From Gorsachius magnificus (taxonomy: Eukaryota > Chordata > Aves > Pelecaniformes > Ardeidae): a DNA stretch of 64,000 nucleotides. The notes under the pieces were generated by a model. That model did not search any database. It worked only from the letters and a program-made list of their open reading frames with translations, and had not been told where the DNA came from. A program made the position numbers and the translations under genes. Shown here piece after piece: positions 27,801 through 42,800 of the stretch (positions within the stretch are counted from its first letter, which is position 1; each line of letters begins with the position of its first letter). The DNA is taken from contig CM067081.1 of the NCBI GenBank assembly GCA_034008185.1, positions 103,239,265 to 103,303,264 of the forward strand, written 5' to 3'.

Positions 27801-30800
27801 GCACTGTGGCCACTAGAGAATTCTTTTTTTAATTGGAGTTGAGACTCAGGCAAACAAAGACAAAGTTTATGCATGGCGTCCATCCAGTTCTTCACAGCTC
27901 CCTGAGGGAGGCCCAGTTAACAGGAAAAAAGTAGGTGTTAAAAAAAAGTTTTGGCTGCCCTTCATTTATTTTGCTTCCTTTCATGAGTGACTGGATAACA
28001 AGTAGCTTTTATATGTCCTTGTGTTATAAACTAAAAGAATATTTAGCTGCTGAAATAGTTTTTCTTAAGAAGTAAATGGCTGCCTTAGCTGGGGTTGGTG
28101 TTTCTCTCATAGAGATATTTGTTGTCTTACAAAGAGGTCATACTGAGAAAGTATTAATTTGAAAGAGGGAAGGAAAAGAAAGAAACCTTTAACTAAAGTA
28201 ATAAATTAGTAATAAATTAGTGTTCTGTCTCCTGCACTTCCCCAGTCAAACCTACCTGGCATTAGGTAAAAATAGTATCCCCAAAAACTGGTAGCATGAC
28301 CATTTCCTTTCCTTCACTTTTTTTTCTGTTGTTCAGCCTTAAATTGAACATCACTGGGACTGATTTGATTCTTACAGTGAGTGCTGAAATGTTGAGGTTG
28401 TCTTTATATATACGAGGACTTCAGAATCAAACTAGAAATAGCAACTGCCAATTGAAGCACTGAATAAGCTGATTTGTTTTTTAAAGTATTCACACAGGAA
28501 TGCTGGGGCAGGAAACTGGGGATTCCTTGGTTTTTTTCTGTTTCTTCTTGTTAGTGAGGAAGATAACTGATCATTTCATAGGCAAGTCTGTTGGAAATAC
28601 ATTTAGTGATTTTCATGTTTGATAATGTAGGTGCTACACTGTGTTCTGGTATGAAGGAAGAAGAAACTAATTATGTAAACACTTTGTTTAGGTTCAGATG
28701 ATGCTGAGACACTATTTCTGAAAGCTGCACTGCTTCAGGTCATATGCCTTTATCAGAAGGTTGTGCCCCACTTGGTAGCTCGGAGCAATTTTGATTTTAG
28801 CAAGCTGCTAAAAGGTATGTGATGGGTATTTCTGTTACCTTCATTGCTTTTGCTGGCCATTTACAAAGCCCACAGCAGAAAGGAATGTTTGCTCTTCTGT
28901 GTAGCTAGAAAAAGAACTGTTTTCTAAAAGTAACCCAGTTTAGTTTCTTCATTGTGTTGGCATTTATTGTTGCTATTTCTGCAGTGCTCTGGCACTCTGC
29001 CCTCTTAAATTCCGTAACTCCTCTGCTACACTCAGTTGTTGTAAGTGGTAGGTTGCGCTACAGTCTTCCTCTTTGTGTGTTGTATTCTTGCAGAAATTTG
29101 GGTTTTTTATGGGGTTTTAATGCTAATGTTTCTGTGGAAGGCTTTTATGTCCATCTCTCATTGAGACTTGGGGGTGAAATTCTCCCAGACCTATGTCAAC
29201 AATCCAACAAAAGTAAGTTATTCCCATTAGCCACATACTTTATTTTTTTTTTTAAACAGGAAGTTAAAAATTTAAGGGGGGGGGGAGAAGCATGTACCAA
29301 TTCACTAATTTCCTCTGGAAAATCTTTTAACATTCAAGTATTTTTCATTTGCTGTTTTGAATTATTTTATCAGTGTGTGGGGAGAAGAACAGTATTCTGT
29401 ATGGTATTGTCTCCTGTGGAAAATCTACATGAGGAAGCACTTTAGCAATATTGTTGTATTTTTGTCTCTGATGTCATGTTCATGGAGGGTATTCCTCTTC
29501 AAACAGCAGAATTAAACAGAGATGTTCTGTACCTGCTTAAAGCATCAAGGATGATGAGCCACAACTTATGGACTGTGGGCAAGATCCTCCAATATTGCTT
29601 GTGTTTCAATAAATACAGCCATTTAAAATTGAGACTGGAGGAGAGAGCAAAATGTTGTTTGGGCATCACTGCTGTCTGTGAGCCACCAGAGCTTTTAGGC
29701 CATCAAACCAGAGCAACTCTCTGTGTTCTAGGCAGGTCTGGGATGTGTAAGGGTGGGAGTTATGTAAATGCCTTAATTATAGCCTGTTGGAGGAAAAAAT
29801 CATAGAATCATTAAGGTTGGAAAAGACCCTGTAAGATCATCAGGTCCAACCAAAAACCGAACACTGCCAAGTCCACCACTAAACCGTGTCTTTAAGCACC
29901 TTGTCTACATCTTTTAAATACCACCGTGGATGGGGACTCAACCATTTCCCTGGGCAGTCTGTTCCAGTGTTTGATAACCCTGCTGGTGCAAGTTGAAGCT
30001 GTTTTCTCTTGTCCTATTGCTTGTTATTTGGGAAAAGAGACCGACACCCACCTTGCTACAGCATCCTTTCAGGCAGTTGTAGAGGGTGATAAGGTCTCCC
30101 CTCAGCCTCCTCTTCTCCAGGCAACAGTCCCAGTTCCCTCAGCTGCTCCTCATCAGACTTGTGCTCCAGACCCTTCACTAGCTTTGTTGCTCTCCTCTGG
30201 ACATGTTCCAGCGCCTCAGTGTCCTTCTTGTAGTGAGGGGCCCAAAACTGAACACAGTCTCACCAGTGCCAAGTACAGGGGCACGATCACTTCCCTGCTC
30301 CTGCTGGCCACACTATTCCTGATACAAGCCAGGATGCTGTTGGCCTTTTTGGCCACCTGGGCTCATGCTCAGCTGGCTGTCGACCAGCACCCCCAGGTCC
30401 TTTTCCTCCAGGCAGTTTTCCAGCCACTCTTCCTCAAGCCTGTAGCATTTCATGGGGTTGTTGTGACCCAAGTGTAGGACCCAGCACTATGGCCTTGTTG
30501 AACCTCATAAAATTGACCTCAGCCCATTGATCCAGCCTGTCCAGATCCCGCTGCAGAACCTCTCTACTCTCAAGCAAATCGACACTCCCACCCAGCTTGG
30601 TGTGATCTGCAGACTTGCTGAGGGTGCACTCAATCCCCTTGTCCAAATCATTGATAAAGATGTTAAACAGAACTGGTCCCAACACTGAGCCCTGGGGAAC
30701 ACCGCTTGTGACCGGCAGCCAACTGGATTTAATTCCATTCACCCCAACTCTCTGGGCTCAGCCACCCAACCAATTTTTTACCCAGCAAAGAGTATGCCTG

Positions 30801-33800
30801 TCCAAGCCATGAGCAGCCAGTTTCTCCAGGAGAATGCTATGGGAAAAGGTGTCAAAGGCTTTACTGATGTCTAGGTAGACAGCATCCACAGCCTTTCCCT
30901 CATCCATCTTGTCACAGAAGATCAGGTTGGTCAAGCAGGACCCGCTTTTCATAAACCCATGCTGACGGGGCCTAATCACCTGGTTGTCCTGGATGTGCTG
31001 TGTGATGGCACTCAGGATGAACTGCTCCATGACCTTCCCCGGCACCGCAGTCAGGCTGACAGGCCTGTAATTCCCCAGATCGTCCTTCCAGCCCTTCTTG
31101 TAGATGGGCATCACATTCTCTAACCTAAAAAAGGGGCTGTAAAGAAAAACCCCCCACTGAATCAGCTGTCTCACGTGAGGTTTTTCCTCCCTCTGTCAAA
31201 GGATATTTAATTGGTTTGTATACTTGGTGACTCACCAAATCACGTATCCTGTTTATCCCATTATTTCTTCCATTGGTCTGCTTTTTCCAAAATGGACAAA
31301 AGGCAGGACACCTTTTTGTGAGGCATAAATCTCTTTGATGGTGTATTTTTTTAGAGTATGAAATAAACAGTTGAATGGGATGGGAAATAAAGTGTAATTC
31401 TCAAATTTAATGAAGTGAGCCTGGATATTAATTTTGATGCAATATGATACCGTAGAAAATTATGGTGTAAATTAATTGTGAAACTTCCTTCCCTCAGATG
31501 CTAGCTTGAGAGTTCTGTCATTCCTTCCCCTCACCCTGGTTGAGACATACATTCTAAAGGCAGCATGGTTTTCTACCTTGTAGCAATATGTTTTTACACA
31601 GCTGGCTGGTACACTTTTATTCTTTGGTCTTACTGTTGGCTAGACTTTGTAGTGATGCTGCATTTTTAAAATTTATTGTTCTCTCTCTAATGTGGACCAC
31701 AAAAATACTACACAGACTATGAAAAGCACACTAAAGCTTTACACAGCTGATCTCTGTATGTAATTTAACTGAAGTTAAAGTGTGGGCAGGTCAATTTTTG
31801 GAGCACACTGTGAGGGTCTCTGCACAGCTGTATGACCTGTAAGGTGAATAATTCTGAGGCTATGCCAAAGCAGTCATCGTGAGCAGATGATAAAGGTGAT
31901 GTAGGGAGAGACACAAGTGTAAAGTTCCGTTGCCTGTAGGAAATATTGTAGTAGTATAAGCGTTAAGATCCGTTATTGACTTAAATTCTGTATTTTGGTC
32001 TCCTGTTTATCCATTCCCTTTATTTCCTGTAGGCCACAGCTTTTCAGGGTCACTGAGACTGGTAGAAGAGATTTTGTATTCCCACGCAACAGCGATGGCT
32101 TGTGCCAGGGTCAGGTATTAGACTCTCCCTGCTGAAGGCTGGATTCCAGCCTTAGGTTAGCAAAATGTAATCATAGAGTGTTTGGGGATCTTGTGGTCTG
32201 AAAATCAGTGGGTTGCCAGCTTATCTCACAGTGGTGGTTTGAAACCTTAAATGATTAGTGTTGATGACTGTATTTCTTTCAAACGTCAGGTATTGTCACT
32301 GAAAAGGGCCTCCGAGAGGAGGTCCCTCCTGTTCTGCAGCACCATATACTGAAAGTGGCTTTAGAGCTTCCTGCAAATAAATTTGCCTGGTTCAGAGTAC
32401 AGGTAAGAGACTTCAAGGCAGATTTATGTTTCTTTGGGCTGCTGTCCTCAAATCTTTACATCTGGCACTGCCTAGTTTTATATTAGTCCCAGTCCAGTCA
32501 TTTTAGGAGGTGACCCTTTTGAAAACCAGAATAAAACCTAAGACTTTCAGTCTTAGTATTGGTGAAGAATCCCTTCTGACCTGAAAAACTTTTCTACAAG
32601 GGCAGAGATTTTTGTCTTCCTGCAGAGGGCTGGACAAGGTTTCTTCAGTTCTTCATGTCCTTGAAGAGGGGCAAGAGTGAGAATTTGCTGGTTTCTACTT
32701 GTCTGAGATTTCAGACCAAGGAAATGAGCTGCTGATGGAGCTATCCCACCCATTCCAGGGGATGATTCTTGCATTTGTTAAGGCTGTCCGACCTCTCCAT
32801 AATTACTGAAACATTCAGGGCCCCTGATCTCTTGTTTACTGCAGGTCTGTGCAGTACTAGAGCTGTAGGAGAGCCTGTTTTTCATGGCTAGAGAAAAGAG
32901 TGGGCCTAGCTCTGAGGGGGAAGCAGAGAGACCTATGGGTGTTGTGACTGTGGCCCTGCCTTGTAGGAGATTTTCTGTCCTTTCCAGTTGACCATAAATT
33001 GAAAACTGAGGCGAGTTAGAGAAAGCAAAGGAAAACATGGAAACAGGCAAAGAAGCAAAAGTATTTTCTTGTGGCTTTGCCCTTTTAGTATACACAGGTT
33101 TTAACAGAAAAGATAAAAGCCACATCTGGGAATGTTACAGAGTTATGGTTGTTATACGTCAAAGGCAAGTCAGTGAGAAAAGCAGGGGAGGTGGCTGAAG
33201 GATTGTCATTTGATGTTCAGATAGTGTTCAGCATCCCTGTGACTTGCATTGTTTTCCTGTTCTTTGGGGATCAGTCTCTTAAATGATTATATTTCTTATT
33301 CAGACAGTACTTGTAGGGAATCTGAATTCTTGGGGATAACAAAAACAGAAGTAGGATGGATGATTGGGGAGGAAGGTGGCTTTATCTTGGACCCTTGTAT
33401 TAGTTGGTGTTTCTGTTACTGCTCTCTTCTTCCACTTTCCAAAAAAACATTGTACTCATCTTCCTGGCTCACTGAATGCAAAGTAGTATAAATGTTCCCA
33501 TTCATTTCTGGCCTTGGTATTTTTGGGCAGGTCTATAAAATAATACACTTTTATTGCATATCTGCTTCCGTGCAACATAATCCTGTACAGTGTTGCTGTA
33601 CCAGGGGAATTATAATATATTTTTCTTTTAGGATGTTTCTGAGACAGAGAAAGTATCTGGTGAAAAATCAGTATTCTATTTACTGATGAAAATGTTTGTT
33701 ACAAGTAACCATTCTCACCTGAAAATTTCAACCAAAAAACTGATCATCAAGGTAAGTGTTTGATCTGAAATACTAGGATATTCACTGTATCCCATTGGCC

Positions 33801-36800
33801 TAAACTTCCTGTGTTCTAAAATTTTTCTTAAAGCAGATGCCTTTACTGCATAGTTGTGTGGCCAACAGTCGTCTTTCCTGTTTTCTGTGACTGTTCTTGG
33901 AAATTGCTGTAAGATAACTACCTATTAGCTAGTAAAGTAAATGTTGTCAACTGAATTTGTTGCAACAGCTGATGAAATAGTAAGGAAAATGTCTTTAATC
34001 TTTGCCCACCTCCCCTAGGCTGAATTAATTCCAATACTGTAATAAACTGATATAGTTTGTGCATGTAAAGGTCTTGACACTGCTGAAGAAGAGATTATTT
34101 TTTATCTTTCTTTTTTATCCTCATTTATTTAATCTGTACTTCATCACTCTAGCCTTCCTAAAGCCTTAGCTAGTTTGCTCTGGCCTTGCACAATATTCCT
34201 GTTTGTTATAGTTTGATACAAGCTCTGATGCAAGGAGTACTTTTGTCTCAAAAATTAATTAAAATCCCCTTCTGTGCATTTAAATAAGTTATCTGGCTTT
34301 TCAGAAGTCCTGATCAACTACAAATCTCATGAGGGCACCAGCAGCTGTCCGTTCCAGTATCTTTTTAAAACTGGGCATCTTTTAGTTACCTAAGTAGGGC
34401 TAGAGACCTGCATTCAAAACAAACCCAACCAAACAACTGTCCTCCCCAGGAGAAAATCCCAAAAGCTGTTCTAAGCCCTGAACAGGGATCCTCGTGCAGT
34501 GTCCCATAGTAATAGTGGCATACAAGTTTGTGTACAGCTTTGTGTGCATTTAATTTCTGCATTTAGCTTCAATCACAGGGTGCAATTGTAATGTCCAAAC
34601 CACTACACCAAAGTTACAGTGATTGTATTAGGTTTTAGTTGCCCTTGATCCCTACAAAGGATTAAAGGCAGGTTAACTTTGGCTCACAGTAATGAGTATC
34701 TCAACCAAAAGCTACCCAGTACAGTTTTTGTAGTGTATTTGGATTCTTCTGCTGAGTGGAGACGTGGGCTAGCTGACTCATTCTTGTTTCCTCTTTTAGA
34801 TTCAGTCCATTTAATTTTCTCTGAAGAGAATACAGGAGCAGTGAAGTTAGGGCAGTTATGTCAGCAGAAAGGCTGCTAAGAATAGATGTTGATGAGTGTG
34901 TTTTGCTTATTTTTCAACACAGTGCCATATAATCGGAAGGCATGTTTTTGGATTTCACATTCTGTTCCTGCCTGTTTTCATGAGAGCTGCAAGTGTATTT
35001 CTATTTCAAGACTCTGCCAAAAATAGTTAATTATTTAAAAATGAATCCTTCTTTCTTTTTTTTTTTCTTTCTTTAAATGAATTATCCTGTCAGATTTGTG
35101 TAAGCAGCAGTGTTATTTTTATACCTGATGGTGGTGTACACAGGGTAAACGTAGAGCAAATGAGCTGTGATAGCTTTCTTTGTATTTTGTGTGTGAGGAG
35201 AAACAAAGGCATGGATTCATCCCACATGATTACAGTCATTTAATGTAGATGCCAGAGTTAGGAAGCCGGTCAAGGTTTCTTCTGTTGTTGAGAGTGAGGG
35301 GCAGGTGGTTCTACCACTGTGCGGTTCACATCGCCTGTCATCTGGATTGCCCTTCAGGCAGCCATTCCTCCTCCTCCTCTCTCCTCCTCCTTTCTTTCTT
35401 TTACAGAGGTAGCAGAGGGTCGCCAAGTTCCTAATTTAAGTGCCTCAGAAAAGGGCCTGAATTTAGATAGTATGAAAGTGGGCAAAAGTTTCTAAATATT
35501 TTAATGCCTATTACTTGACTGTGGTAAAATTGTGTCTACCTCACCACCCACAGCAACCGTGAGTATGCCTACGCTCCTCTCTGGACCTTTCTGTGGTCAC
35601 GACCCACTGTTCGGTTTATTTGACTGTTTACCCATCTGCCCAACTCTTTTAAGCACAAGTAGCCTGATTTAGATTTAATTTAGCAATGATCTTCCTTTAT
35701 ATTACATTAGTAGTTTTTAAAAGCCCTTCTATAGGCTATTTTTAAGGGCATGGTGCACTTCTTTTTTTCCTGCTGTAATAGTGTAAGGATATACAACCTT
35801 CTTAAAGCAGTATAGCCTGCTCCCCTGAAATTATAAGAATAAGCTGTACTACGGTGGAGAGAACAAATGTTCTGTGTCCAGGCAACTTTGACCTCAGTAG
35901 GGTTTGTGCTGACTGACTGCTGACAACAGGAGGACTTGATGTGGTCAGACCAAAAATCCTGCTAACCCTTATCCTGGCTCTTACCTTTGGCTGTGCCTTA
36001 GGGGGACCTTCCTTGCCAGCGTGTGAGACAGCGTTGCAATAGCCCCCATTGCAGGGGGCACATCTGGTGTTTCAGGCCACGTGGTGGGACAGGGGACATA
36101 CTAGCTCCATTGAAACTGTCCAACGTAAGGCTCTTTTGCAGGCTGGGACCAAGGAGATGGATTGGCCCTGGCTGTGGCTTTGTGCTGCAGCTGGCTCTCT
36201 TCCTCTGTGTCCCTGCACTGCAGGCCTTGAGCCATGAAGTGGCAGAGAGGCTGCTGCAGTGAGCAGCACTGCAGGTAGCACAACGGCCTCTGGATCCAGT
36301 GCATACTGCCCCGGCATGTGTTGAAGCAAGTTCCTGGGCCCTGAGTGCTTTTAGAAGTCTCATATTCCAAATGCATGGGAATGAGTGTACTTAGTGAGAT
36401 CGCCGTGTGCTTGTTGCCCAGTCTGGTGAATAGGTGTTTGCAGCATACTTCAATGGGGTGCATATGGGATCCATCCCATACACATGGTCAGTGTGAGGGC
36501 AGGAACCAAGTGGAGTTGTACTGGTTTTGTGCTGCAGACAGCAGGTGAGAGGAAGAGAGGCTCTGAGAGGATAGGAGCAGAAAGAAGTTACTCTCAGCTG
36601 ATTTTTCCCAGTTGTGAGAGAGTAAGCCATGTTTTTGCCTCTTTCTTTGTTCGTTCTTAAAACCCTCCTTTCTCTGCCCCAGGACTGCTTCTTGCCCTCT
36701 TCCAACAGCCCCTGTGTGTGTCTGACAAAGCTCAGCAGGTTTCATTCAGCACCTGTAACATAGCTGTGCCTTACTTCTCACTGCTCTTGCTGAGAGAGCA

Positions 36801-39800
36801 GTAAGCAAAACAGCCGTGATGAAGACACTAGGCCTTGGCCTTAGTTGTGCTGAGGTCAGATGATACAGTCTTGGGAAATTTTGTTTTAAAAAATGCATTC
36901 AGTTTTACCCTCTGTTACGCAGTTAGAGAGGCCCTGGTGAGGGGGAATAAGGCCTCTTGAACTGAGGGGGTGAGAATGACAGATACTTCTTTTCATCAGC
37001 CTGCTATTTTTTCCTTTCCAAGAAGAAGAAAATGTGAAGTTGCTATACAAAATGATCTGTGCTTTTTTGGGTTTTGTATTTTAGTTGGTTGTTTTTTAAT
37101 TATTTTTTTTTTTTTACACCCCCTTTGGTTTTCTGGACAGGTTTTACGTGACAGTGGAGTGTTTGAGTACACGTGGAAGGAACTTTCAGTTTGGCTGGAA
37201 CACTTGGATAATACAAAAGAAGACAAAAAGGAAGCAGTGATTCAATTTTTGGAAAGGGTAACAACTGTTCAAATTAGCTGGATAAACAATGCCAGGAATA
37301 GCATTAATGGAAACTTTATTATTTTGTTGCTATTGTTGAGAAACCTGTCAAAGATCAGTGAATGAATTCTGAGAAGAGCAGTGTTTGTAATTCTTTATAC
37401 AGAGGTGACGTCTTTCTTGTCTTGGGTTGGGAGGACAGTGAAATGATTTGGAGGAAAATTAAATCCAGAAAGATAAGTTGTTACTACAGCGTTGTTGATA
37501 TGAGGGGAGACTGTTGGGGGGGTAGCTCTTATCTCCTCTTTTCTTTATGTGGCAATACCTGCCAGAATTATCAGACCTGAGTAAATTGTAATCTTTTACA
37601 AGAAAAGTTGGCATTTCCTGTTTACTTTTCAGGATGTTAAATGCCCAGTGCTTCCTTTTCATTGCAGTCTCTCCAGGGACTCAGTCGTGGTAGCACTTTA
37701 GGTGCAAAATTGCAGTGGACATTTCTTTTTCCATGCAACCCAGCGTCCCGTGTACAGCAGTAACCATAGGCAGATTGGTGCAGAAGTATGTGGAAGTTGT
37801 CCTCCTAAAACTTTCCCAGCTTCCAACCACTTTTAGAACCTAGTCTTTCTTAACAAGGTATGGTTCCTGTAGACTTAATAGCCTGTGCACTTACATTTCT
37901 CTCTCAACCTTTGTTAACAGATCCTGTTGAAACTGGTGACAAACCCCTATCCATATACAGATAAAGCAGCAGACGTTGTTCAGGAAGCCAGTATGCTCCA
38001 AGTTAGTACGTTTAAACAGGACTCTGATAACGTCAGCATCCCCATCTCTCACATTGACGGTATGTGGTGATTCCCTCAACAACAGAGAATTTCAAAACTT
38101 TGTGCTAGGTTTTCTAGCCCTAATCTGCAAACTGACAACTGATAACTATAGAAATTCTGCTGAAGTAAGGACCTATAGGATTCAGCCCTCCACTTGTATT
38201 TAGTATCAGAAGTAGAAGTCTGAATTGCAAAGTTACCACTTTATCCCCAGAAGTAATTTCTGATGCAGTCACGCCATTTTAACAGTATTTTAAATCCCTC
38301 TTCAGGCTCCTGCAGCAGCATTTTCTAACTAAAATGAAAAATCTTACAGTTCCTCTCCCTGGAGCTGCTCATATCTGTTCAACCAGCAGGAAAGGGCTGG
38401 GGTGCCCAGGGAACTTTCTTATTCCCAGGCACATGGCTGGCATTTTGCTGCTCCTGCTTTCTGGGACCAGTCACAGCCCTACTGCAAACAAAGTAAAAAT
38501 TCTGCAGTGTGGACACTTGGACAACTTACTACATGCTAGCTGTTCTGCTATAATGGTCCGTGCGTAGGATTTTGCAGTACATAAATGTAGGATAATTGAG
38601 GGAATTTAACACTCAGTACCAGATGGATCAGTTGCCTTGAGTTGCCTGTATTACAGAGATGTAATGCCAGCCATGGAATACAGGGTATCTTCTTCATATG
38701 TTAAAGCTGTCTTTGACTCTTTCATGACCAAGATTTGGTTCTCTGGCCATATAGAGCTGAGGAGCTCTTCAAGGACTGCTCAGGGTGTTCTTTTAGTGGG
38801 GAAGCGGCTGCTTCCTTCATACTTTCCCATACATGCTTCCTGTCACTGTTATGCTCTGATAGCCCTTACCTAATGCCATCATGATAGCAGTAGGTGATGC
38901 ACCTCTTCCCTTCCCTTACTATTGTCAGCGGGAGAGCAGTGTTGAAAGGCAAGAAGTAAGGTTAAGCACACAGTAAGAGACAGTGATTTTTACAGTTGCG
39001 TTTACCATTGCATTGCTAGACAAATGTGTCTTTCATCCTGTTTTCTGCTTTGGGAATTCAGAAGCTGCCTTGTATTCCGGGAGTGTTGGATTCTACCTCT
39101 GTTGTTTTCTAGTTAGTCTGAATCCTCTACTTACATTTTTTTTTTCTTCACTTAATAGATGTTCTGGATATGGTGGATGTCCTAATTGAAGGCAGTGATG
39201 GCTTAGATGAAGAAATTGGGTTCACTTTAAACGAGGACTTGATTGTCCAAACATTTCCATTCAGTGCTGTCGTGCCTGCTGCGTTGGAAGCCAGGAATAT
39301 ACTGTTGCTTCAGACTGAAAATGGAACAGGTACAGACTTCTTTGTTTCTGTGTATTGTCTATGCTAGTGTACTGGAAGTGGGATCATTCTTAACCAGTGA
39401 GCACCTCAAGACATTTTATCTTTGTTGCAAGCAGAAGGAGGTGCAGATCCATGGTGTTCCTTGCTCAAGAGAAGCATTAAAGCTTATAAGGTGCTTCTGT
39501 TCTTTTTTCCTGACCCTAAAGAAGCTCACTCTTGGTTTCTGGAGTAAGGAAAATAAATGGAAATGCAGGAATTCTATAAATTGCCATTGGACTCTAGGGA
39601 GTTCTTACTGTAGGAAAACAAATTTGGCCAGGTTAGAAAAAGAGAGCCCACCTTTCCCCTATGACATGCAGGAGGGAAGTGGAGGAGGAGAATGACCCCA
39701 GGCTCTGAGCACCTTTTAGAGGACAGTCTTGGCCTGGAAGCGGTTGCACTTCAGTAACAGTGTTTTAAGCAGATCATGAGAAGAAGGTGGTTTCAGTGGC

Positions 39801-42800
39801 TGTAGGCAGCTCTTCCACTGAGGCCAGTCAGTAGGGGAGAGAGGACTGGAGTGGTGAATAGAAAACGGATGCATTTTCCAAAGAAGATGTCTTCAGACAT
39901 GAAGCTCCAGGGGTGAATGTTGCAAAGTTTTACCACCTCCTTGAGGATAGGATTTGGTGGGGTGGGGAGTCATGGGGGCAGCAGCTGGCCTCAGAGCAGG
40001 ATTTGCCAACCCCACAGCACCTCAGTAAGTCCTATGCATATTTGGCTGTTGAGTAGCACCTAGGACTGAAAGTCCCAATTCTGAAAGAAAATCCTCCATA
40101 TTTAACCGGTGCATGTTAACCTGGGTGTGTTTGCCCAGTACAAATTGGTTCTCCTCTTAGATGGTGCTTGTCTGGGGTCCTTATCCACGAAAATAGAGAC
40201 AAGTTTAGGACAACACAGTAAAGGTGGAGTTACTTTTATGCTTGTCCGGAAGGAAACAGGCCAAACTGAGCATGTATCTTAGTGGGGTGATTATTTACTC
40301 TAACAAGGACTACTGTATGGAGGATTTTTCCAGATACCTCAGTGAGTCAGGAACACTTGTCTAGCTTATCACAAACACCTTTTAATCCTATTCAGTATTT
40401 TTCAAAAGAATGTTATATGGCCTGATGCCCAGGCCTTAAGGAAAGAGGGTCACCGTCATGTCTGTGCTTATGCAGATTACTTCTGTCAACAGAAATTTCA
40501 TTTGTTTACTTTGCTTTTCTAGGGGCACACATCGTAGAGTATCTTGTTGCTGTTTTCACTGACCTTCTGCACTCTCAGAGAGAACCCCTTGCCCTCTGCT
40601 TGATGTTCCAGCTCTATGATAAAGATCTGCAGTCCCTGAAAGTTTCCAAGTATCCTCAGCTCTACAGATTTAACCAGTACTATAGACTCTGGATACCCCA
40701 GCAGTCTCAGGAACCTGTGGTATGTAATACTTGAAGTCACTCGAATGCTTGAGCCAGTATCACTGTAAAACCTCACAGTGTATAAAGGTTATATTTTCAT
40801 CAGAAAGTGAATTTACATTAAGCTAATTCTGTATTGCTTCTTGATCACATCTTGACCCAGATTTGCTCAAGGGCTTTTCTCTAATGATACAAGAAGTCTG
40901 TGCTGTGGTTGGGAAGTGAAGCCAGGGCTCAAGGGTTGCATGCAATCACCCAGACTACAGCTCCTCATCAGGCACAGTGTACTATAATATGTGATGTGGC
41001 CTGAGGAGCCAGTTTACAGTTGTTGGAGCTTGCCCAGGTATGGATTGGGAATGCATGGACCAGCTGTGCTAGGGCTTGCTGTGTTTTTCTGTTAGCCCAG
41101 CAGTGACCATGTCCAGATTTGCCATGGGACACGTTTGACTAGCTCTGTGATAGCAGGACTGTACACATATGGTCCTGGAAGCTTCAGTCCTGCTTTTAGC
41201 ACAGAACTAATTTCAAAACAGAGGTAGCTAAAGAAGCTTTTGGTTCATACTCATCTTGATTTTCTTTTATGTTTTTCTTCCATTTTAAACAGTTTAAAAA
41301 AAGCAAACAGGTGTGCAAAGAACCTGCTGTGGCCCTGGATTCTTTTTTTACCACTTTGCTAAAGACAGCCTATGAGAGAGGAAGCAATACCTTACTGGAA
41401 GACAATATCCAGGCAAAATTGAGAGACTTGGCTTCCCAGCTCCCACCTGAACAGCTTTTGTTAGGAGTAAAGCATGTGTTGCTATACCTGAAATCCACAG
41501 TGGAGAACTTCGGCAGTGTAAGAGCAATATAATGATGATATTGTGGGTTTGTTTATTTTATTTTAATGCAGCAAGTACAAATGATTTGACTGTTAAAACT
41601 TGAGGATCCAGTTCTGCAGCTTTTTCACATAATCAGCTCCCACTGAAGCTATAGAGCACCAGACAAACATGCATCTAATTTGTAAACAAATGTCTATCCT
41701 TCTAATTGTTGAGAAGTTTTGGATTTACTTTGCATGGGTTACCTTACTGGTCTGTGCGTAGTGCAAATAAACTCCAGATTTTAATCCAGCTCCTGGGCAT
41801 CCATAAGAAGCCTCTCCAGAGAGTGAAATTCATTGTCCTGTGTTACACCACGCATCGCAGTATGTATGAAAATCTATAAACGTTTATTTGGCACCCTGAG
41901 ACTTTTCTTAGAATCAGGTTTCTACAGAGGGGCGTGAATCCTTCCCCCAGAAAAGGTTGTATTCTAGGAAGTTCTTAGTTAATTTCTGCTCCTGTTGGAT
42001 AATTATCCTCCTGTTCCCATCCTTCTCTTTTCTCAACTTCCAAGGTGTCTGTATTTTCACAGCTTAGTAAAACTTTTGGTCCTCACCTTGTTGACTTCTA
42101 CGTGGACCTGCTGAGCAGCTTGTTGTGCCGGGGAAATCAGATAGAGTTGGATAATCAGCAGAAACGAGAAGAACATCAGACTGAATCAGATCTCTTTATG
42201 GACGAGGAATCTCTGATTACAGAGGAGTCTTCAAATGACAAGGTACCAAATCCCTTGATACACAGGCCAGAAGCTCACCTGTCAGTAAACCTTGATTTGA
42301 TTTATTCTCTTGGGAAAGAGTCATAAGTTTTGCTGAACCATTAATTAAAGCAAATGATCTTAAACATGAACAATTTTTGAGCACGAATGATGTTGATACC
42401 TTTTCACCAATCACCAAGACATGGAAGTGGCTAAACGTGACAGAGAACAGGGGATCTAGCAGGGATCAGGCTTTGTGAGCACCGTGGCTTGATAATAGTC
42501 CTGAGGATTTCTGGGATTTCAGTTAGGATTAAAGTGTGTCTGTCATGCTCTCTGTATAAGGGCTTGAATAGGATTTTACTGCTTTGTAGCAGCATTACTA
42601 TGGCTTTTGTCAGGTCCTCAGAAGGGCAGGGAGTGAACAGGATATCATACACTGTGTATTTCACAGAGCTGTATTGAATGGAAACAGGTTGATGCAGAGC
42701 GATGCTGTTAAGGTCTAGGAGGAGGACTTACGAACTTTGAGCATGTGGTCCAGCAGTTACAAAACTACTGTCTGGAGATTTGACCAAGCTGCATCATCCA

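Noticed and set aside
28954..29445. 163-codon open frame on the + strand in intron 13
   Set aside because: No ATG-based start needed for a real gene and no familiar protein. In a window this size a frame of this length is expected by chance about once or more.
29926..30477. 183-codon + strand frame
   Set aside because: It is the wrong strand of the CR1 element; the true CR1 reading frame is on the minus strand.
39243..39695. 150-codon frame overlapping exon 18
   Set aside because: It is a shadow of exon 18 in another frame; the homologous frame is fully explained by URB1.
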